Notes: generated by a model not told the origin, from the letters alone. Shown: positions 1-8,418, counted from the first letter of the stretch. The stretch is DNA of 64,000 nucleotides from Ureibacillus manganicus DSM 26584 (GCF_000772945.1 NZ_JPVN01000001.1:186001-250000), one strand, 5' to 3'. Translations and numbers: made by a program.

Positions 1-56
1 AGAACCATTAAACTAGAAAAGACAACTAGTAACAAAGGCTTTAACCATCTTTTCAC
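1..56 (-). CDS. Start of a secreted or lipoprotein-like protein, cut by the window edge
   Basis: Only the first 18 codons are inside the window. A GTG start at 56 lies nine bases after a GGAGG ribosome binding site. The frame stays open to base 1 and reads MKRWLKPLLLVVFSSLMV, a short positive N-terminus followed by a hydrophobic stretch, as in a signal peptide. Whether it is a lipoprotein cannot be seen because the cleavage region lies outside. The other GTG at 60 runs into a stop after 15 codons, which favours the start at 56. The gene is on the same strand as the sigma/anti-sigma pair, 384 bases downstream of it. Confidence 0.6.
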   Translation of the reverse strand, partial: MKRWLKPLLLVVFSSLMV

Positions 57-439
57 GCACACTTTCCTCCTCTTTATTTCGACTGTTTTATCTAGAGTAG
101 AGTATGCTAGGCAAAGAAAATGTGTTAATTGCCTATATCTAAAGTAATGCGCGCTCACTTAATCTTTTTAAAAAAATTGTCTTCATCTTTTAATACATCA
201 CTTTTCAAGTTTGAAAATCGCTCACAGACGGAATTGACATACGACATATTGAAAATTAAGTGCAGTTTGCACATAATTCTGGATATGTCGTGTGTTATTT
301 TTGGAAATACGGATGTTTATGAGAAATAGATCGCCTAGAATAATTGGTTTCTAGACAATTTTTTAATTTTTACTTAGATTTATTCCTTATAATTTATAAC
401 TGAGGCTTATCAAAGTCGATACGATTCTAATTTGTTGGG
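57..439. other. Intergenic region without a convincing gene
   Basis: This AT-rich stretch separates the partial secreted-protein gene from the anti-sigma gene. A plus-strand frame is open from a TTG at 129 to 329, but it has no ribosome binding site and no recognisable protein pattern. A weak 6-bp hairpin (CTAGAA/TTCTAG, 335-354) followed by a T run could end plus-strand transcription. Nothing else stands out. Confidence 0.5.
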
Positions 440-1003
440 TTATTCAATTGGTCTTGAAGACATAAATTCATTTCCATTAGAATCCATAAAAATACGGGGG
501 GCCACTTTTACTAATTCCATATAAAATTCACCTTCGCCGGTAATATAAAATGTATTACCTTTCGTTGTAATTTTTATATTATCAATTTCCATCTCAATTC
601 GTTTTTGACTTAGTATTTCCTTTTCCTTTTCAGGATTCATTCCAGGTTTATAATTGTTCAAAATCGGATCTTCAATAACCTTTAACTTCCCCTTAAAAAA
701 TTCCAATTTATTGTGCTGATCAATTCTCCCAACTAATATGTTATCTTCTAGATCACTTTCTTTAGCTATATAATATGGTTCATTTCCTGTAGTTAGTTGA
801 TTTCCTTGATTCATATAGAAATAAATTAAACCAAAAGAAATGAATAGTACCAATGCTACTACTAGTTTAGGAATAAAGAATCTTTTCTTTTGATTCACCT
901 GCAATCGATTATGAACAATCATTTTATCTCTCACTGTAAACTTTGGTTCTGAAAATATTGAGTCATCTAATGCCTGACGCAAGTTCTTTAATTGTTCATC
1001 CAT
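440..1003 (-). CDS. Putative membrane-anchored anti-sigma factor
   Basis: A 187-residue protein whose ATG overlaps the end of the sigma gene by 8 bases (ATGGATGA), so the two are translationally coupled. Residues 1-40 are polar and probably cytoplasmic, about 44-64 form one membrane helix, and the remaining 120 or so residues would lie outside the cell. This is the usual layout of an anti-sigma factor that holds an ECF sigma factor at the membrane. There is no HxxxCxxC zinc motif in the N-terminal part, so it is not a classical ZAS-domain anti-sigma. The function is inferred from topology and position; I do not recognise the sequence family. Confidence 0.6.
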   Translation of the reverse strand: MDEQLKNLRQALDDSIFSEPKFTVRDKMIVHNRLQVNQKKRFFIPKLVVALVLFISFGLIYFYMNQGNQLTTGNEPYYIAKESDLEDNILVGRIDQHNKLEFFKGKLKVIEDPILNNYKPGMNPEKEKEILSQKRIEMEIDNIKITTKGNTFYITGEGEFYMELVKVAPRIFMDSNGNEFMSSRPIE

Positions 1004-1553
1004 TTAAATCGCTCCCTTCTAGTATCATTCTTAAAGATTCACGGGCCCTCATAAGTCTGGATTTAATTGTGTTTTGGTTTTTATTTAATACATTTGATAT
1101 TTCTTTTATAGATAATTCCTCGTAATAATATAACAAAACCACTTCTCTATACTTTAATGGTAAGGATAAAACAGCTTGAACTAATTTTGACTGTGATTCA
1201 TGATTTTCATATAGTTTCTCTGGTGAAGGTTGTTTTGATTGGATATGTGAGAAGAAATTATTTAATACAAGCACTCTTCTGAACCAAGCAGTACGTGTTG
1301 CATCCTTTGCTCGATTGATAGCAATACGGTAAACCCAAGCTTTATAAGATGTGATTTGCTTATGGTTTTCATAGTGATCATAACAAGTCACAAATACATC
1401 TTGTACTATTTCTTGTGCTTTTCCCCAGTCTTTCACATATGTGAATACTAAATTCACAAGAGCATTACCGTACTCATTCATAAGATCTTCCAACCACAAT
1501 TCAGCTGTATCGAGTACATTTGAGTTTTCACTACGAGGCTGTGATAAGTCCAT
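996..1553 (-). CDS. ECF-family RNA polymerase sigma factor
   Basis: A 185-residue ECF sigma factor. Region 2 is visible around residues 46-83 (AQEIVQDVFVTCY, then SYKAWVYRIAINRAKD). Region 4 lies near 130-174 (LPLKYREVVLLYYYEELSIK, then a helix-turn-helix ending in NTIKSRLMRARESL). It would direct RNA polymerase to a small stress regulon. The ATG at 1553 is preferred over a start at 1616: it follows a GGAGAGGAG site, and the ECF-type promoter at 1589-1615 lies inside the longer version. It is cotranscribed and overlaps with the anti-sigma gene. The signal and regulon cannot be told from sequence. B. subtilis ylaC-ylaD occupies a related neighbourhood, but orthology is not established. Confidence 0.88.
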   Translation of the reverse strand: MDLSQPRSENSNVLDTAELWLEDLMNEYGNALVNLVFTYVKDWGKAQEIVQDVFVTCYDHYENHKQITSYKAWVYRIAINRAKDATRTAWFRRVLVLNNFFSHIQSKQPSPEKLYENHESQSKLVQAVLSLPLKYREVVLLYYYEELSIKEISNVLNKNQNTIKSRLMRARESLRMILEGSDLNG

Positions 1554-1588
1554 AATTAACTCAACTCCTCTCCTTGCGTTTCCCCTAA

Positions 1589-1615
1589 GACGAGTTAGCA
1601 TTCGTTTTCGTTTCA
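1589..1615 (-). promoter_or_regulatory. ECF-type autoregulatory promoter of the sigma gene
   Basis: On the minus strand TGAAAC (1610-1615) is followed 17 bases later by CGTC (1589-1592). This matches the TGAAAC-N16/17-CGTC pattern known for Bacillus ECF sigma factors such as SigM, SigW and SigX. Transcription would start near 1582, leaving a leader of about 30 bases holding the ribosome binding site. Autoregulation by the encoded sigma factor is inferred. Confidence 0.65.
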
Positions 1616-1686
1616 TTTTTTATGTAAATTTTAACAGATTTAGGTTTTCATCTTCCAATTTATTTAATACATCTTCATCACTTTAT

Positions 1687-2104
1687 GAAGACCTTTTCTT
1701 TCACATATTTCAATTCAAAAGGTCTTCATCGCCTTATCAAGACCTTTTCCCTCGCATTTTCCAATTCAAAAGGTCTTCATCACCCTTATCAAGACCTTTT
1801 CCCTCGCATTTTCCATTTCAAAAGGTCTTCATCGCCCTTATCAAGACCTTTTCCCTCGCATTTTCCAATTCAAAAGGTCTTCATCGCCCTTATCAAGACC
1901 TTTTCCCTCGCATTTTCCAATTCAAAAGGTCTTCATCGCCCTTATCAAGACCTTTTCCCTCGCATTTTCCAATTCAAAAGGTCTTCATCGCCCTTATCAA
2001 GACCTTTTCCTTCACTTATTCCATTACAAAAGGTCTTCCCCCCTACGAAGACCTTTTCTTTCATATTCCAATACAAATACTTTTCATAACCTTTATGAAG
2101 TCTT
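1687..2104. repeat. 52-bp tandem repeat array of perfect hairpins
   Basis: Seven hairpins, each built from AAAAGGTCTT, a 13-base loop and AAGACCTTTT, are strung head to tail. The left arms start at 1717, 1768, 1820, 1872, 1924, 1976 and 2028, so the period is 51 and then 52 bases. The central units are almost identical, including the 19-base linkers. One extra right arm precedes the array at 1687, and a decayed unit follows to about 2104. Neighbouring arms can also pair across the linkers, giving two alternative folds. Two overlapping plus-strand frames stay open through the array, but 52 is not a multiple of three, so they read it in shifting frames. No function is known to me. Confidence 0.9.
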
Positions 2105-2151
2105 CCTCCATCTTTATCTCATAACATTCAACAAAGATCGCATTATCTTAA

Positions 2152-2188
2152 AACAAAAAAAAACCGATTCCCCACAACGAGGAATCGG
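2152..2188 (-). terminator. Rho-independent terminator of ylaH
   Basis: On the minus strand CCGATTCC, a 7-base loop and GGGAATCGG are followed by a run of T, 12 bases after the ylaH stop codon. This separates ylaH from the hairpin array and sigma operon downstream. Confidence 0.9.
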
Positions 2189-2199
2189 CCTTAACCAGC

Positions 2200-2604
2200 T
2201 TAATTGCTTTCTTGATTTGCAATTTTTTGTTCGCGTTTTTCACGCCATAATCGAGTTTTATATAGGAGTAATATGATTGCTGCCACAATAAGTCCTTCGA
2301 TCATTGGCAAGAACAATGCTAAGAAAGTTAAAACGATACAACCTAAAAATAGGAAAATATAGATTACAACATTTTTCCAAAGGGGTAAATCATTTTTTGC
2401 AAAACCAAGTTTAAATACGATTGCAGACAAAATAAATACTAAGAAAAAGACAACATAACCAGCCGCTTGATAGGAAGGCATGTTTTCATAAATGTAGCGA
2501 GTAACACCCGACATCATACCGAATGCTTGATTCTCTGTCCAATTCAGAGGTGCAGATGCTTGTAAAACATTAAACGAACCTAGCCAGTTCATCTCCCACA
2601 ACAC
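2200..2604 (-). CDS. ylaH: YlaH-like membrane protein
   Basis: A 134-residue protein with about three membrane helices (around residues 45-67, 76-100 and 101-117) and a basic tail (KTRLWREKREQK). The pattern FKLGFAKNDLPLWKNVVIYI and the position just after typA match YlaH of Bacillus, whose role is unknown. The start is uncertain: a GTG at 2604 and an ATG at 2592 are both in frame, and neither has a well-spaced ribosome binding site. It lies 41 bases after typA and may share its transcript. It ends at a strong terminator. Confidence 0.8.
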   Translation of the reverse strand: MLWEMNWLGSFNVLQASAPLNWTENQAFGMMSGVTRYIYENMPSYQAAGYVVFFLVFILSAIVFKLGFAKNDLPLWKNVVIYIFLFLGCIVLTFLALFLPMIEGLIVAAIILLLYKTRLWREKREQKIANQESN

Positions 2605-2645
2605 CTTTCATCATTTCCCTAAAAATTATGCAAAATTAATCTTTA

Positions 2646-4490
2646 TTATTGTTCAGCGTTTTTCATCTTTTTCGCAAGTTTTTCACGTTCGTTTTTATCT
2701 AAAATTTGTTTACGTAAACGAATTGATTCTGGAGTTACTTCTAAGTACTCGTCATCGTTTAAAAACTCTAACGCTTCTTCAAGCGACATAATTCTCGGCT
2801 TTTTAATGACATTTGTTTGATCTTTATTAGCTGAACGAATATTTGTCTTTTGTTTCATTTTCGTAATATTTACTGTGATATCATTGTCACGTGTATTTTC
2901 ACCAACAATCATACCTTCGTAAATTTCAGTACCTGGTTCAACAAATAGTGTACCACGGTCTTCTACTTGCATCATACCATAAGTAGTTGCTTTACCTGTT
3001 TCCATAGACACAAGTGATCCCTGGTGACGTCCACCTACACGACCTGCAACAACAGGTTGATAAGAATCAAATGTATGGTTGATAATACCAAAACCTTTAG
3101 TTAATGACATGAATTCTGTTGTGTAACCAATTAAGCCACGAGCTGGTACCATGAAGATTAATCGAACTTGTCCATTTCCTTCATTGACCATGTCTATCAT
3201 TTCACCTTTACGGTTACCAAGAGATTCAATAATTGAACCAACGCTATCTTCAGGTACATCAATTTGAACACGCTCAATCGGTTCACATTTTACACCATCG
3301 ATTTCTTTAATGATTACTTGTGGTTTAGACACTTGTAATTCATATCCTTCACGACGCATGTTTTCAATTAGAATCGATAAGTGTAGTTCTCCACGACCAG
3401 AAACAGTCCAAGCATCAGGCGAATCCGTATCTTCTACGCGAAGTGATACGTCTGTTTGAAGTTGTGAAAGAAGACGTTCTTCAATTTTTCTTGAAGTGAT
3501 CCATTTACCTTCACGTCCTGCAAATGGTGAATTGTTAACAAGGAAAGTCATTTGTAAAGTTGGTTCATCAATACGTAATGGAGGCAATGCTTCTTGCTTG
3601 TCTATAGGACAAACTGTTTCCCCTACGTTGATTTCTTCCATACCAGATACAGCAATTAAATCTCCAGGGTAAGCTTCTTGAATTTCTTCACGTTTTAAAC
3701 CGAAGAAACCAAATAATTTCGTTACACGGAATTGTTTTACTGAGCCATCAAGCTTCATTAATGCAACTTGTTGTCCTACGTGGATTGTACCACGGAAAAC
3801 ACGTCCAATACCAATACGACCAACGAAATCATTATAGTCAAGTAATGCTACTTGGAATTGTAATGGTTCATCGCGTGTGTCGATTGGTGCTGGTACGTTT
3901 TCAATAATAGATTCGAATAACACTTGCATATTTTCTTGTTGAGTTGATGGATCTGGATCTAGTGAAGCAGTACCATTTACACCTGAGGCATAAACAACTG
4001 GGAAATCTAATTGATCTTCATCTGCTCCTAATTCAATTAGTAAATCGAGAACCTCATCTACAACTTCAAGTGGACGAGCAGCTTCTTTATCTACTTTATT
4101 TACAACTACGATAACTTTCAACTGTTGTTCTAATGCTTTTTTCAATACAAAACGAGTTTGAGGCATACATCCCTCATATGAATCAACTACTAGACATACA
4201 CCATCAACCATTTTTAAAATACGCTCAACTTCTCCCCCGAAGTCAGCATGTCCTGGTGTATCTAAAATGTTGATTCGTGTGCCGTTATAATTTACTGCTG
4301 TATTTTTAGCTAGAATTGTAATTCCGCGTTCACGTTCAATGTCACCTGAGTCCATTGCACGTTCTTCAACGTGTTCGTTTGTACGGAAAGTTCCAGATTG
4401 TTTTAATAATTGGTCAACTAATGTCGTTTTCCCATGGTCAACGTGCGCAATAATCGCTATATTGCGTAAATCTTGACGTAAATTTGTCAT
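2646..4490 (-). CDS. typA: Translational GTPase TypA/BipA
   Basis: A 614-residue GTPase of the elongation-factor family that binds ribosomes and supports growth under cold and other stress, acting in 50S assembly. The G1 motif [10 protein letters not shown] lies near residues 15-24, [14 protein letters not shown] near 76-89 and NKVD near 131. A domain III/V region and the TypA-type C-terminus follow. The ATG at 4490 is chosen over an upstream in-frame start because it follows a GGAG site with 7-base spacing and gives the usual family length. ylaF lies divergently upstream and ylaH downstream, as in B. subtilis (ylaF-typA-ylaH). Confidence 0.96.
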   Translation of the reverse strand: MTNLRQDLRNIAIIAHVDHGKTTLVDQLLKQSGTFRTNEHVEERAMDSGDIERERGITILAKNTAVNYNGTRINILDTPGHADFGGEVERILKMVDGVCLVVDSYEGCMPQTRFVLKKALEQQLKVIVVVNKVDKEAARPLEVVDEVLDLLIELGADEDQLDFPVVYASGVNGTASLDPDPSTQQENMQVLFESIIENVPAPIDTRDEPLQFQVALLDYNDFVGRIGIGRVFRGTIHVGQQVALMKLDGSVKQFRVTKLFGFFGLKREEIQEAYPGDLIAVSGMEEINVGETVCPIDKQEALPPLRIDEPTLQMTFLVNNSPFAGREGKWITSRKIEERLLSQLQTDVSLRVEDTDSPDAWTVSGRGELHLSILIENMRREGYELQVSKPQVIIKEIDGVKCEPIERVQIDVPEDSVGSIIESLGNRKGEMIDMVNEGNGQVRLIFMVPARGLIGYTTEFMSLTKGFGIINHTFDSYQPVVAGRVGGRHQGSLVSMETGKATTYGMMQVEDRGTLFVEPGTEIYEGMIVGENTRDNDITVNITKMKQKTNIRSANKDQTNVIKKPRIMSLEEALEFLNDDEYLEVTPESIRLRKQILDKNEREKLAKKMKNAEQ

Positions 4491-4531
4491 TATTCCACTC
4501 CACATTCTTTTTTCGTATGATTAACTGTGTT

Positions 4532-4560
4532 ATTATAGCACAAGATGATGTACTTGTCTT
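4532..4560 (-). promoter_or_regulatory. Candidate sigma-A promoter of typA
   Basis: On the minus strand AAGACA (4555-4560) lies 17 bases before TATAAT (4532-4537). The latter carries an extended -10 TGC just in front. The leader to the typA start is about 35 bases. Confidence 0.55.
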
Positions 4561-4627
4561 AAGAAGTTTTTTACCAATATAATATTTTAAATTTTTTAAC
4601 AATTTCTTTACATAGGAGGTAATTTAA

Positions 4628-4813
4628 GTGAACTTAGCAAAATTAGTAATGTTTATATTTGCGCTAGCTGCAATATTATCAATGGTATCGATAGGCTATG
4701 CGATTGCTATCGCAAATGTTTGGGGTGCTATTTTAGCTGTCATCGCACTAGTAGTTGTATTCTTTACAGGATTTATGATGAAACGTAAATTCCGTGAAAG
4801 TGGTTTATTATAA
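4628..4813 (+). CDS. ylaF: Small two-helix membrane protein YlaF (DUF5325)
   Basis: A 61-residue protein of two hydrophobic helices (about residues 3-27 and 31-51) followed by a basic end (MMKRKFRESGLL). The GTG start at 4628 follows AGGAGGT by 7-8 bases. Sequence pattern, size and divergent position next to typA match the YlaF/DUF5325 family of Bacillaceae, which has no known function. The short inverted repeat AAGCAA/TTTGCTT just after the stop may help end the transcript. Confidence 0.82.
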   Translation: MNLAKLVMFIFALAAILSMVSIGYAIAIANVWGAILAVIALVVVFFTGFMMKRKFRESGLL

Positions 4814-4875
4814 GCAAGTAACTTTGCTTGTAATCTTATATTAAGTTATTTATCAAAAATCATGCATCCAAAAGC

Positions 4876-4924
4876 AAATCCACAATTACTAAGGAAATTT
4901 CCTTTAGCAATTGTGGATTTTTCA
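4876..4924. terminator. Bidirectional terminator between ylaF and yktC
   Basis: AAATCCACAATT and AATTGTGGATTT form a perfect 12-bp stem with an inner GGAAATTTCC palindrome, and it is flanked by A and T runs. It serves the convergent genes ylaF (plus) and yktC (minus), whose stop codon sits at its edge. Confidence 0.85.
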
Positions 4925-5713
4925 TTTGACTTCAATATAATTATCTAAAATTAACTGGTGAATTGAAGGATTTGCAATAATAAAAGTATCATTTAATAAT
5001 AAATTGCTGTCGCTACCACTTAAATTCGTTGCAATTGCTCCTACTTCTTTCGCAATAATAGTACCACCTGCAATATCCCAAGGGGACAATCTCATAGAAA
5101 TATAAGCATCTAATTTGCCGCTTACAACAAAAGCAATTTCCATAGCAGCAGAACCATAGGATCTCGTTCCACGCACTTTTCTTACTAATTCAATTATCTT
5201 TTCGTGGTTTACTTTTTTATTAGGTATAACCCAACTAGCATTTATCCCAACAACTGCTTCCTCTATTGTGATAGGTTTTAGTTTCCTTAAAGGTGTATCA
5301 TTATACCACGCACCTTCGCCTTCAATGGCAGAAAACAAATCTTCTCTCATCACATCAAATATGTAACCTAATTTACCAACACCATCAATAAAAAAACCGA
5401 TTGAAATCATAAAATGTCGATGTTGTTTAACAAAATTCATAGTGCCATCAATTGGGTCAATGATCCATACAGGACCTTCAAGGGAATCTATTTCTTCTCC
5501 CATACCTTCCTCGCCCAAAACTTTATGCTGTGAGTTAAATTGTTTAATCTTTTCGATAAAAAAAGTTTCTGTCTCACGATCAATATTTGTCACTAAATCA
5601 TTTGCATCTGATTTAGTTTCTACCACCATATCATAGGTAAACGATTCTCGTATTCGTCTTCCAGCTTCAACAATGATGCCCTTTGCAAACTGATCAATTT
5701 GATGTAAATCCAT
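4922..5713 (-). CDS. yktC: Inositol monophosphatase family phosphatase YktC
   Basis: A 263-residue Mg2+-dependent phosphatase of the IMPase/SuhB family. Metal-binding motifs are present: GEEG at residues 67-70, DPIDGT at 86-91 and PWDIAGG near 210. The substrate may be inositol phosphate or another sugar phosphate. The ATG at 5713 is chosen because it follows AAGGTGGGG and gives the family length; the frame is open 37 codons further up without a matching protein. It lies downstream of the ykzI-like gene but behind a strong hairpin, so it may have its own promoter. Confidence 0.9.
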   Translation of the reverse strand: MDLHQIDQFAKGIIVEAGRRIRESFTYDMVVETKSDANDLVTNIDRETETFFIEKIKQFNSQHKVLGEEGMGEEIDSLEGPVWIIDPIDGTMNFVKQHRHFMISIGFFIDGVGKLGYIFDVMREDLFSAIEGEGAWYNDTPLRKLKPITIEEAVVGINASWVIPNKKVNHEKIIELVRKVRGTRSYGSAAMEIAFVVSGKLDAYISMRLSPWDIAGGTIIAKEVGAIATNLSGSDSNLLLNDTFIIANPSIHQLILDNYIEVK

Positions 5714-5763
5714 TTTCCCCCACCTTCCCACAGACAACTGATTAGCTGTAACCTTATTATAAC

Positions 5764-5803
5764 AAAAAATCACTTGCAATTTTTTATTTTGCAAGTGATT
5801 TTT
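5764..5803. terminator. Bidirectional terminator after the ykzI-like gene
   Basis: AAAAATCACTTGCAA and TTGCAAGTGATTTTT form a perfect 15-bp stem around a T-rich loop. It lies between the stop of the minus-strand gene ending at 5821 and the start of yktC. Confidence 0.85.
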
Positions 5804-5820
5804 ATTGGTTTTTCTGTTGA

Positions 5821-6018
5821 TCATACATATGCATGTAGACCATCTAATTCGTCTTGAATCTCCTTTAGACGCTTTTTACACTTTTCCATCTCTTTCTCGT
5901 CATTACCTTGCATAGCGGAATAAAGTGAGGCTAATTCATAATCAAGTTCTAAACGTAAAACATGTTCGTATTGCTTTTCAATGTCGACTTTACGTATAAT
6001 TTTAATCATCTGTTTCAT
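5821..6018 (-). CDS. Small coiled-coil protein, YkzI-like
   Basis: A 65-residue charged protein without membrane helices. It is probably mostly helical (RKVDIEKQYEHVLRLELD, then EKEMEKCKKRLKEIQDELDG) with heptad-like spacing of hydrophobic residues. The ATG at 6018 follows AAAGGG; a GTG three codons earlier lies against the site itself. Position between yktB and yktC, and size, match B. subtilis ykzI, whose role is unknown. The identity rests mainly on synteny. Confidence 0.7.
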   Translation of the reverse strand: MKQMIKIIRKVDIEKQYEHVLRLELDYELASLYSAMQGNDEKEMEKCKKRLKEIQDELDGLHAYV

Positions 6019-6130
6019 ATGAATCACTTCCCTTTCCTATTTAAAAAACTTTTAACGAAAAGCTATTGTTACAAAATTTTTCCCAAAAACTTAAGAAAAT
6101 AAACATCATTTTTTGAAAGGTGGTAAGAAA

Positions 6131-6760
6131 ATGTTAAATAATATTCAATGGACTGATGAAGATTTTAATGTTTTTAAAATAGATGGTTTAGAACAAAGAA
6201 TGGAAGCATTATCTTCGATTATTCGTCCAAAGTTTCAAATTTTAGGTGAAAAATATTCAGACTATTTAAGTATCAATTTAGGAGAGGAATTTTTTCCACA
6301 TATTGCAAAGCATGCTAGAAGAACGGTGAATCCACCTAAAGATTCATGGGTTGCTTTTTCGTCTTATAAACGTGGTTATAAATCACTTCCTCATTTTCAA
6401 ATTGGTCTTTGGGACAATTATTTATTCATCATAGTTGCAATTATTTATGAAGCTCCTCAAAAAGATGTAATGGCAAGTCGGCTTCTTGAAGAAATAGAAA
6501 TATTCAATACTTTGCCAAATCATTTTGTTTTTTCAGGTAATCATATGACTCAAGAAGTAATATCCTTAGAAGTAGGCCTGGAAGAACAGTTGGAGCAAGC
6601 ACTAAAAAAGTGTCGAGATGTGAAAAAAAGAGATTTTTTAGTTGGACGCTATATTTCCAGAGAAGAGGCTGTTCTTTTATCTTCCGATGAATTTCTTGAA
6701 CTTACTGAAGAAACTTTTGAGGCTCTTTTGCCAATCTACAACGTGATGGTTAATAAGTAA
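6131..6760 (+). CDS. yktB: YktB, DUF1054 (UPF0637) protein
   Basis: A soluble 209-residue protein of the UPF0637/DUF1054 family, found across Bacillales and of unknown function. Typical patterns are the N-terminal FKIDGLEQRMEAL, the HARRTVNPPKDSWVAFS segment and KRGYKSLPHFQIGLWDNYLF. The ATG at 6131 is selected because GAAAGGTGG lies just upstream, inside the longer open frame. It runs opposite to yktA and ykzI, while B. subtilis has yktA-yktB-ykzI-yktC collinear, so a local inversion separates the two arrangements. Confidence 0.9.
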   Translation: MLNNIQWTDEDFNVFKIDGLEQRMEALSSIIRPKFQILGEKYSDYLSINLGEEFFPHIAKHARRTVNPPKDSWVAFSSYKRGYKSLPHFQIGLWDNYLFIIVAIIYEAPQKDVMASRLLEEIEIFNTLPNHFVFSGNHMTQEVISLEVGLEEQLEQALKKCRDVKKRDFLVGRYISREEAVLLSSDEFLELTEETFEALLPIYNVMVNK

Positions 6761-6887
6761 TCTAAAGTTATAGTCTAATTTTTTGTGTTGTATAATTAAT
6801 ATGCACGAATGAATAGGAAACATTACATTATTTCTACTCTTTTACATGATTTATTTTTTATTCACATTTTATTGAAAAAATATAAGA

Positions 6888-6998
6888 GGGATGTTGTTGC
6901 TTTTTGAAAAACAGAACTTGGCCTAAATTAGCCTTTTTGATGTTTTTCAATTTGCGGATACCCCTTTTCAATCCGCAAAAAAGAATCAACAGCATCCC
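6888..6998. ncRNA. Three-stem folded element between yktB and yktA
   Basis: A closing stem GGGATGTTGTTG (6888-6899) with CAACAGCATCCC (6987-6998) encloses two hairpins. The first is TTGAAAAACA with TGTTTTTCAA (10 bp, perfect, 6904-6949). The second is TTTGCGGAT with ATCCGCAAA (9 bp, perfect, about 6951-6978). Together they form a compact three-way junction of about 111 bases. The minus strand has a T6 run roughly ten bases beyond the closing stem. It may be the shared terminator of the convergent genes yktB and yktA, a small RNA, or a miniature mobile element with 12-bp ends. The function is unknown. Confidence 0.5.
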
Positions 6999-7009
6999 CT
7001 TTAATAATG

Positions 7010-7288
7010 TTATTTCTTTAAAACTTTAATAGTCTGTCCGTTTTCCAATTCTTTTGCTTGTTTCACTACTGTGTAGCTTACATAACCACTTTCTTCTTCG
7101 AACTCACGGAAAATAGATTTTTCTTCCGCTTGTGAAGGGACAACCTCTTTGAATTTACGATATCGAGTTAGCATTTCTTCCCGCATAATCCCTTTTTCGT
7201 ATGCTTTTTCGATTCCCTCAAAAAATTGAACTACGGCTATAATTTCTTCTGTCGACCAATCTGGCGAAATTGGATAAGAATATTCCAT
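7010..7288 (-). CDS. yktA: YktA, UPF0223 family protein
   Basis: A 92-residue soluble protein of the UPF0223 family. It begins MEYSYPISPDWSTEEIIAVV and contains the conserved FREFEEESGYVSYTVVK segment. The function is unknown. It lies 21 bases after the nitronate monooxygenase-like gene on the same strand and is probably cotranscribed with it. The start follows a GGCAGGG site. Confidence 0.9.
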   Translation of the reverse strand: MEYSYPISPDWSTEEIIAVVQFFEGIEKAYEKGIMREEMLTRYRKFKEVVPSQAEEKSIFREFEEESGYVSYTVVKQAKELENGQTIKVLKK

Positions 7289-7309
7289 AAAAATACCCTG
7301 CCTTTACAT

Positions 7310-8269
7310 TTATTGTCCCCATTTTACTCGTATTGTCTCTGCTTGTGCAACCATACGTTGTATTAATTCTGATACAGTAGGAACGTCTTTGATCATTCCT
7401 GTTACTTGACCTGCCCAACCATATCCTTTAAATTCATCTCCGTCATATATAAACTTCTTGTTTGCTTCGCCACTAATATAAGCTTTTAAAGCTTCATAAG
7501 TAGGTGTGCTTTCTTCAATTTTTAAAATTTCATCTGTAAATGAATTTTTCAATGCACGAGCTGGTGCACCAATGGAGCGTTTTATAACAGTAGTATCTGT
7601 CTCACTACTATTTAGTAATGCATCGATGTAAGCTTTAGATGCGTGAACACATTCTTTTGTTGCAATAAAACGAGTGCCCATTTCAATTCCTTCAGCACCC
7701 AAAGCGAGTGCAGCCATCCATCCTCTCCCATCACCAATTCCTCCAGAAGCAATTACAGGAATTGAAACACTATCTACTACTTGAGGTACTAGAACCATTG
7801 TCCCAACATCATCACGACCTAAGTGACCCCCACCTTCTTGACCAACAACCATCACTGCATCAGCACCAAGTTCTTCCGCTTTTTGAGCTTGTCTTCGCGC
7901 TGCAACAAGAACTAACTTTTTTGCATTACTATCTTTTAGCAACTCAAACATCGGTGTTGGATTTCCACCCGTCATCGTAATTACAGGTACATCCTCGTCT
8001 AAAACTACTTCAACCATAGGCTCATAACCTTTTCCGTAATTACCAAATGCAAAATTCACTCCGAAAGGCTTATTAGTCTTTGCTCTTACTTTCCTAATTT
8101 CTTCTCTAAGTTGTTCTGGTGTTTCTAAAGTAAGCGCTGTTATTTGACCTAGTCCCCCAGCATTCGAAACTGCTGCAGCTAAATCTGAATAGGCTAAATA
8201 AGCCAATCCCCCTTGTATAATTGGATACTGTATTCCTAACAATTTCGTGACACGTGTCTCCCAATTCAT
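7310..8269 (-). CDS. Nitronate monooxygenase-like FMN enzyme
   Basis: A 319-residue TIM-barrel protein of the NMO/2-nitropropane dioxygenase family, which includes the flavin enoyl-ACP reductase FabK. Visible signs are YPIIQGGLAYLAYSDLAAAV at the N-terminus, the conserved substrate-site sequence GQEGGGHLGR, and the FMN phosphate region IPVIASGGIGDGRG. The probable reaction is oxidation of alkyl nitronates; a role in fatty acid synthesis is less likely but not excluded. It forms a two-gene unit with yktA and runs divergently from speA. Confidence 0.85.
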   Translation of the reverse strand: MNWETRVTKLLGIQYPIIQGGLAYLAYSDLAAAVSNAGGLGQITALTLETPEQLREEIRKVRAKTNKPFGVNFAFGNYGKGYEPMVEVVLDEDVPVITMTGGNPTPMFELLKDSNAKKLVLVAARRQAQKAEELGADAVMVVGQEGGGHLGRDDVGTMVLVPQVVDSVSIPVIASGGIGDGRGWMAALALGAEGIEMGTRFIATKECVHASKAYIDALLNSSETDTTVIKRSIGAPARALKNSFTDEILKIEESTPTYEALKAYISGEANKKFIYDGDEFKGYGWAGQVTGMIKDVPTVSELIQRMVAQAETIRVKWGQ

Positions 8270-8340
8270 CTAAAAATTCCCCCATTTTAACTTTTCTATT
8301 ATCTTACTTGAATAGAAAATAAATTTCCTGTATTTTTATA

Positions 8341-8369
8341 TAGTCACAGAGCTCAAGAGGTGCTATAAT
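8341..8369 (+). promoter_or_regulatory. Candidate extended -10 promoter of speA
   Basis: TAGTCA (8341-8346) lies 17 bases before TATAAT (8364-8369), which is preceded by TGC and so forms an extended -10. The speA start lies about 50 bases further on. Confidence 0.6.
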
Positions 8370-8418
8370 TCTTCTTGCTTTGTATTTTTATTTTAAATAA
8401 AGTGAGGTGGTACCTGCG

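Noticed and set aside
129-329. 66-codon plus-strand frame
   Set aside because: It starts with TTG without a ribosome binding site, has no recognisable pattern and lies in AT-rich DNA. The weak hairpin after it is not enough support.
1687-2104. CRISPR array
   Set aside because: The repeats are regular, but the 19-base linkers are conserved rather than unique, and no cas gene is present.
1441-2124. Plus-strand protein frames of 227 and 134 codons across the hairpin array
   Set aside because: The 52-base period is not a multiple of three, the frames lack ribosome binding sites, and one overlaps the sigma gene antisense. They are by-products of the repeat.
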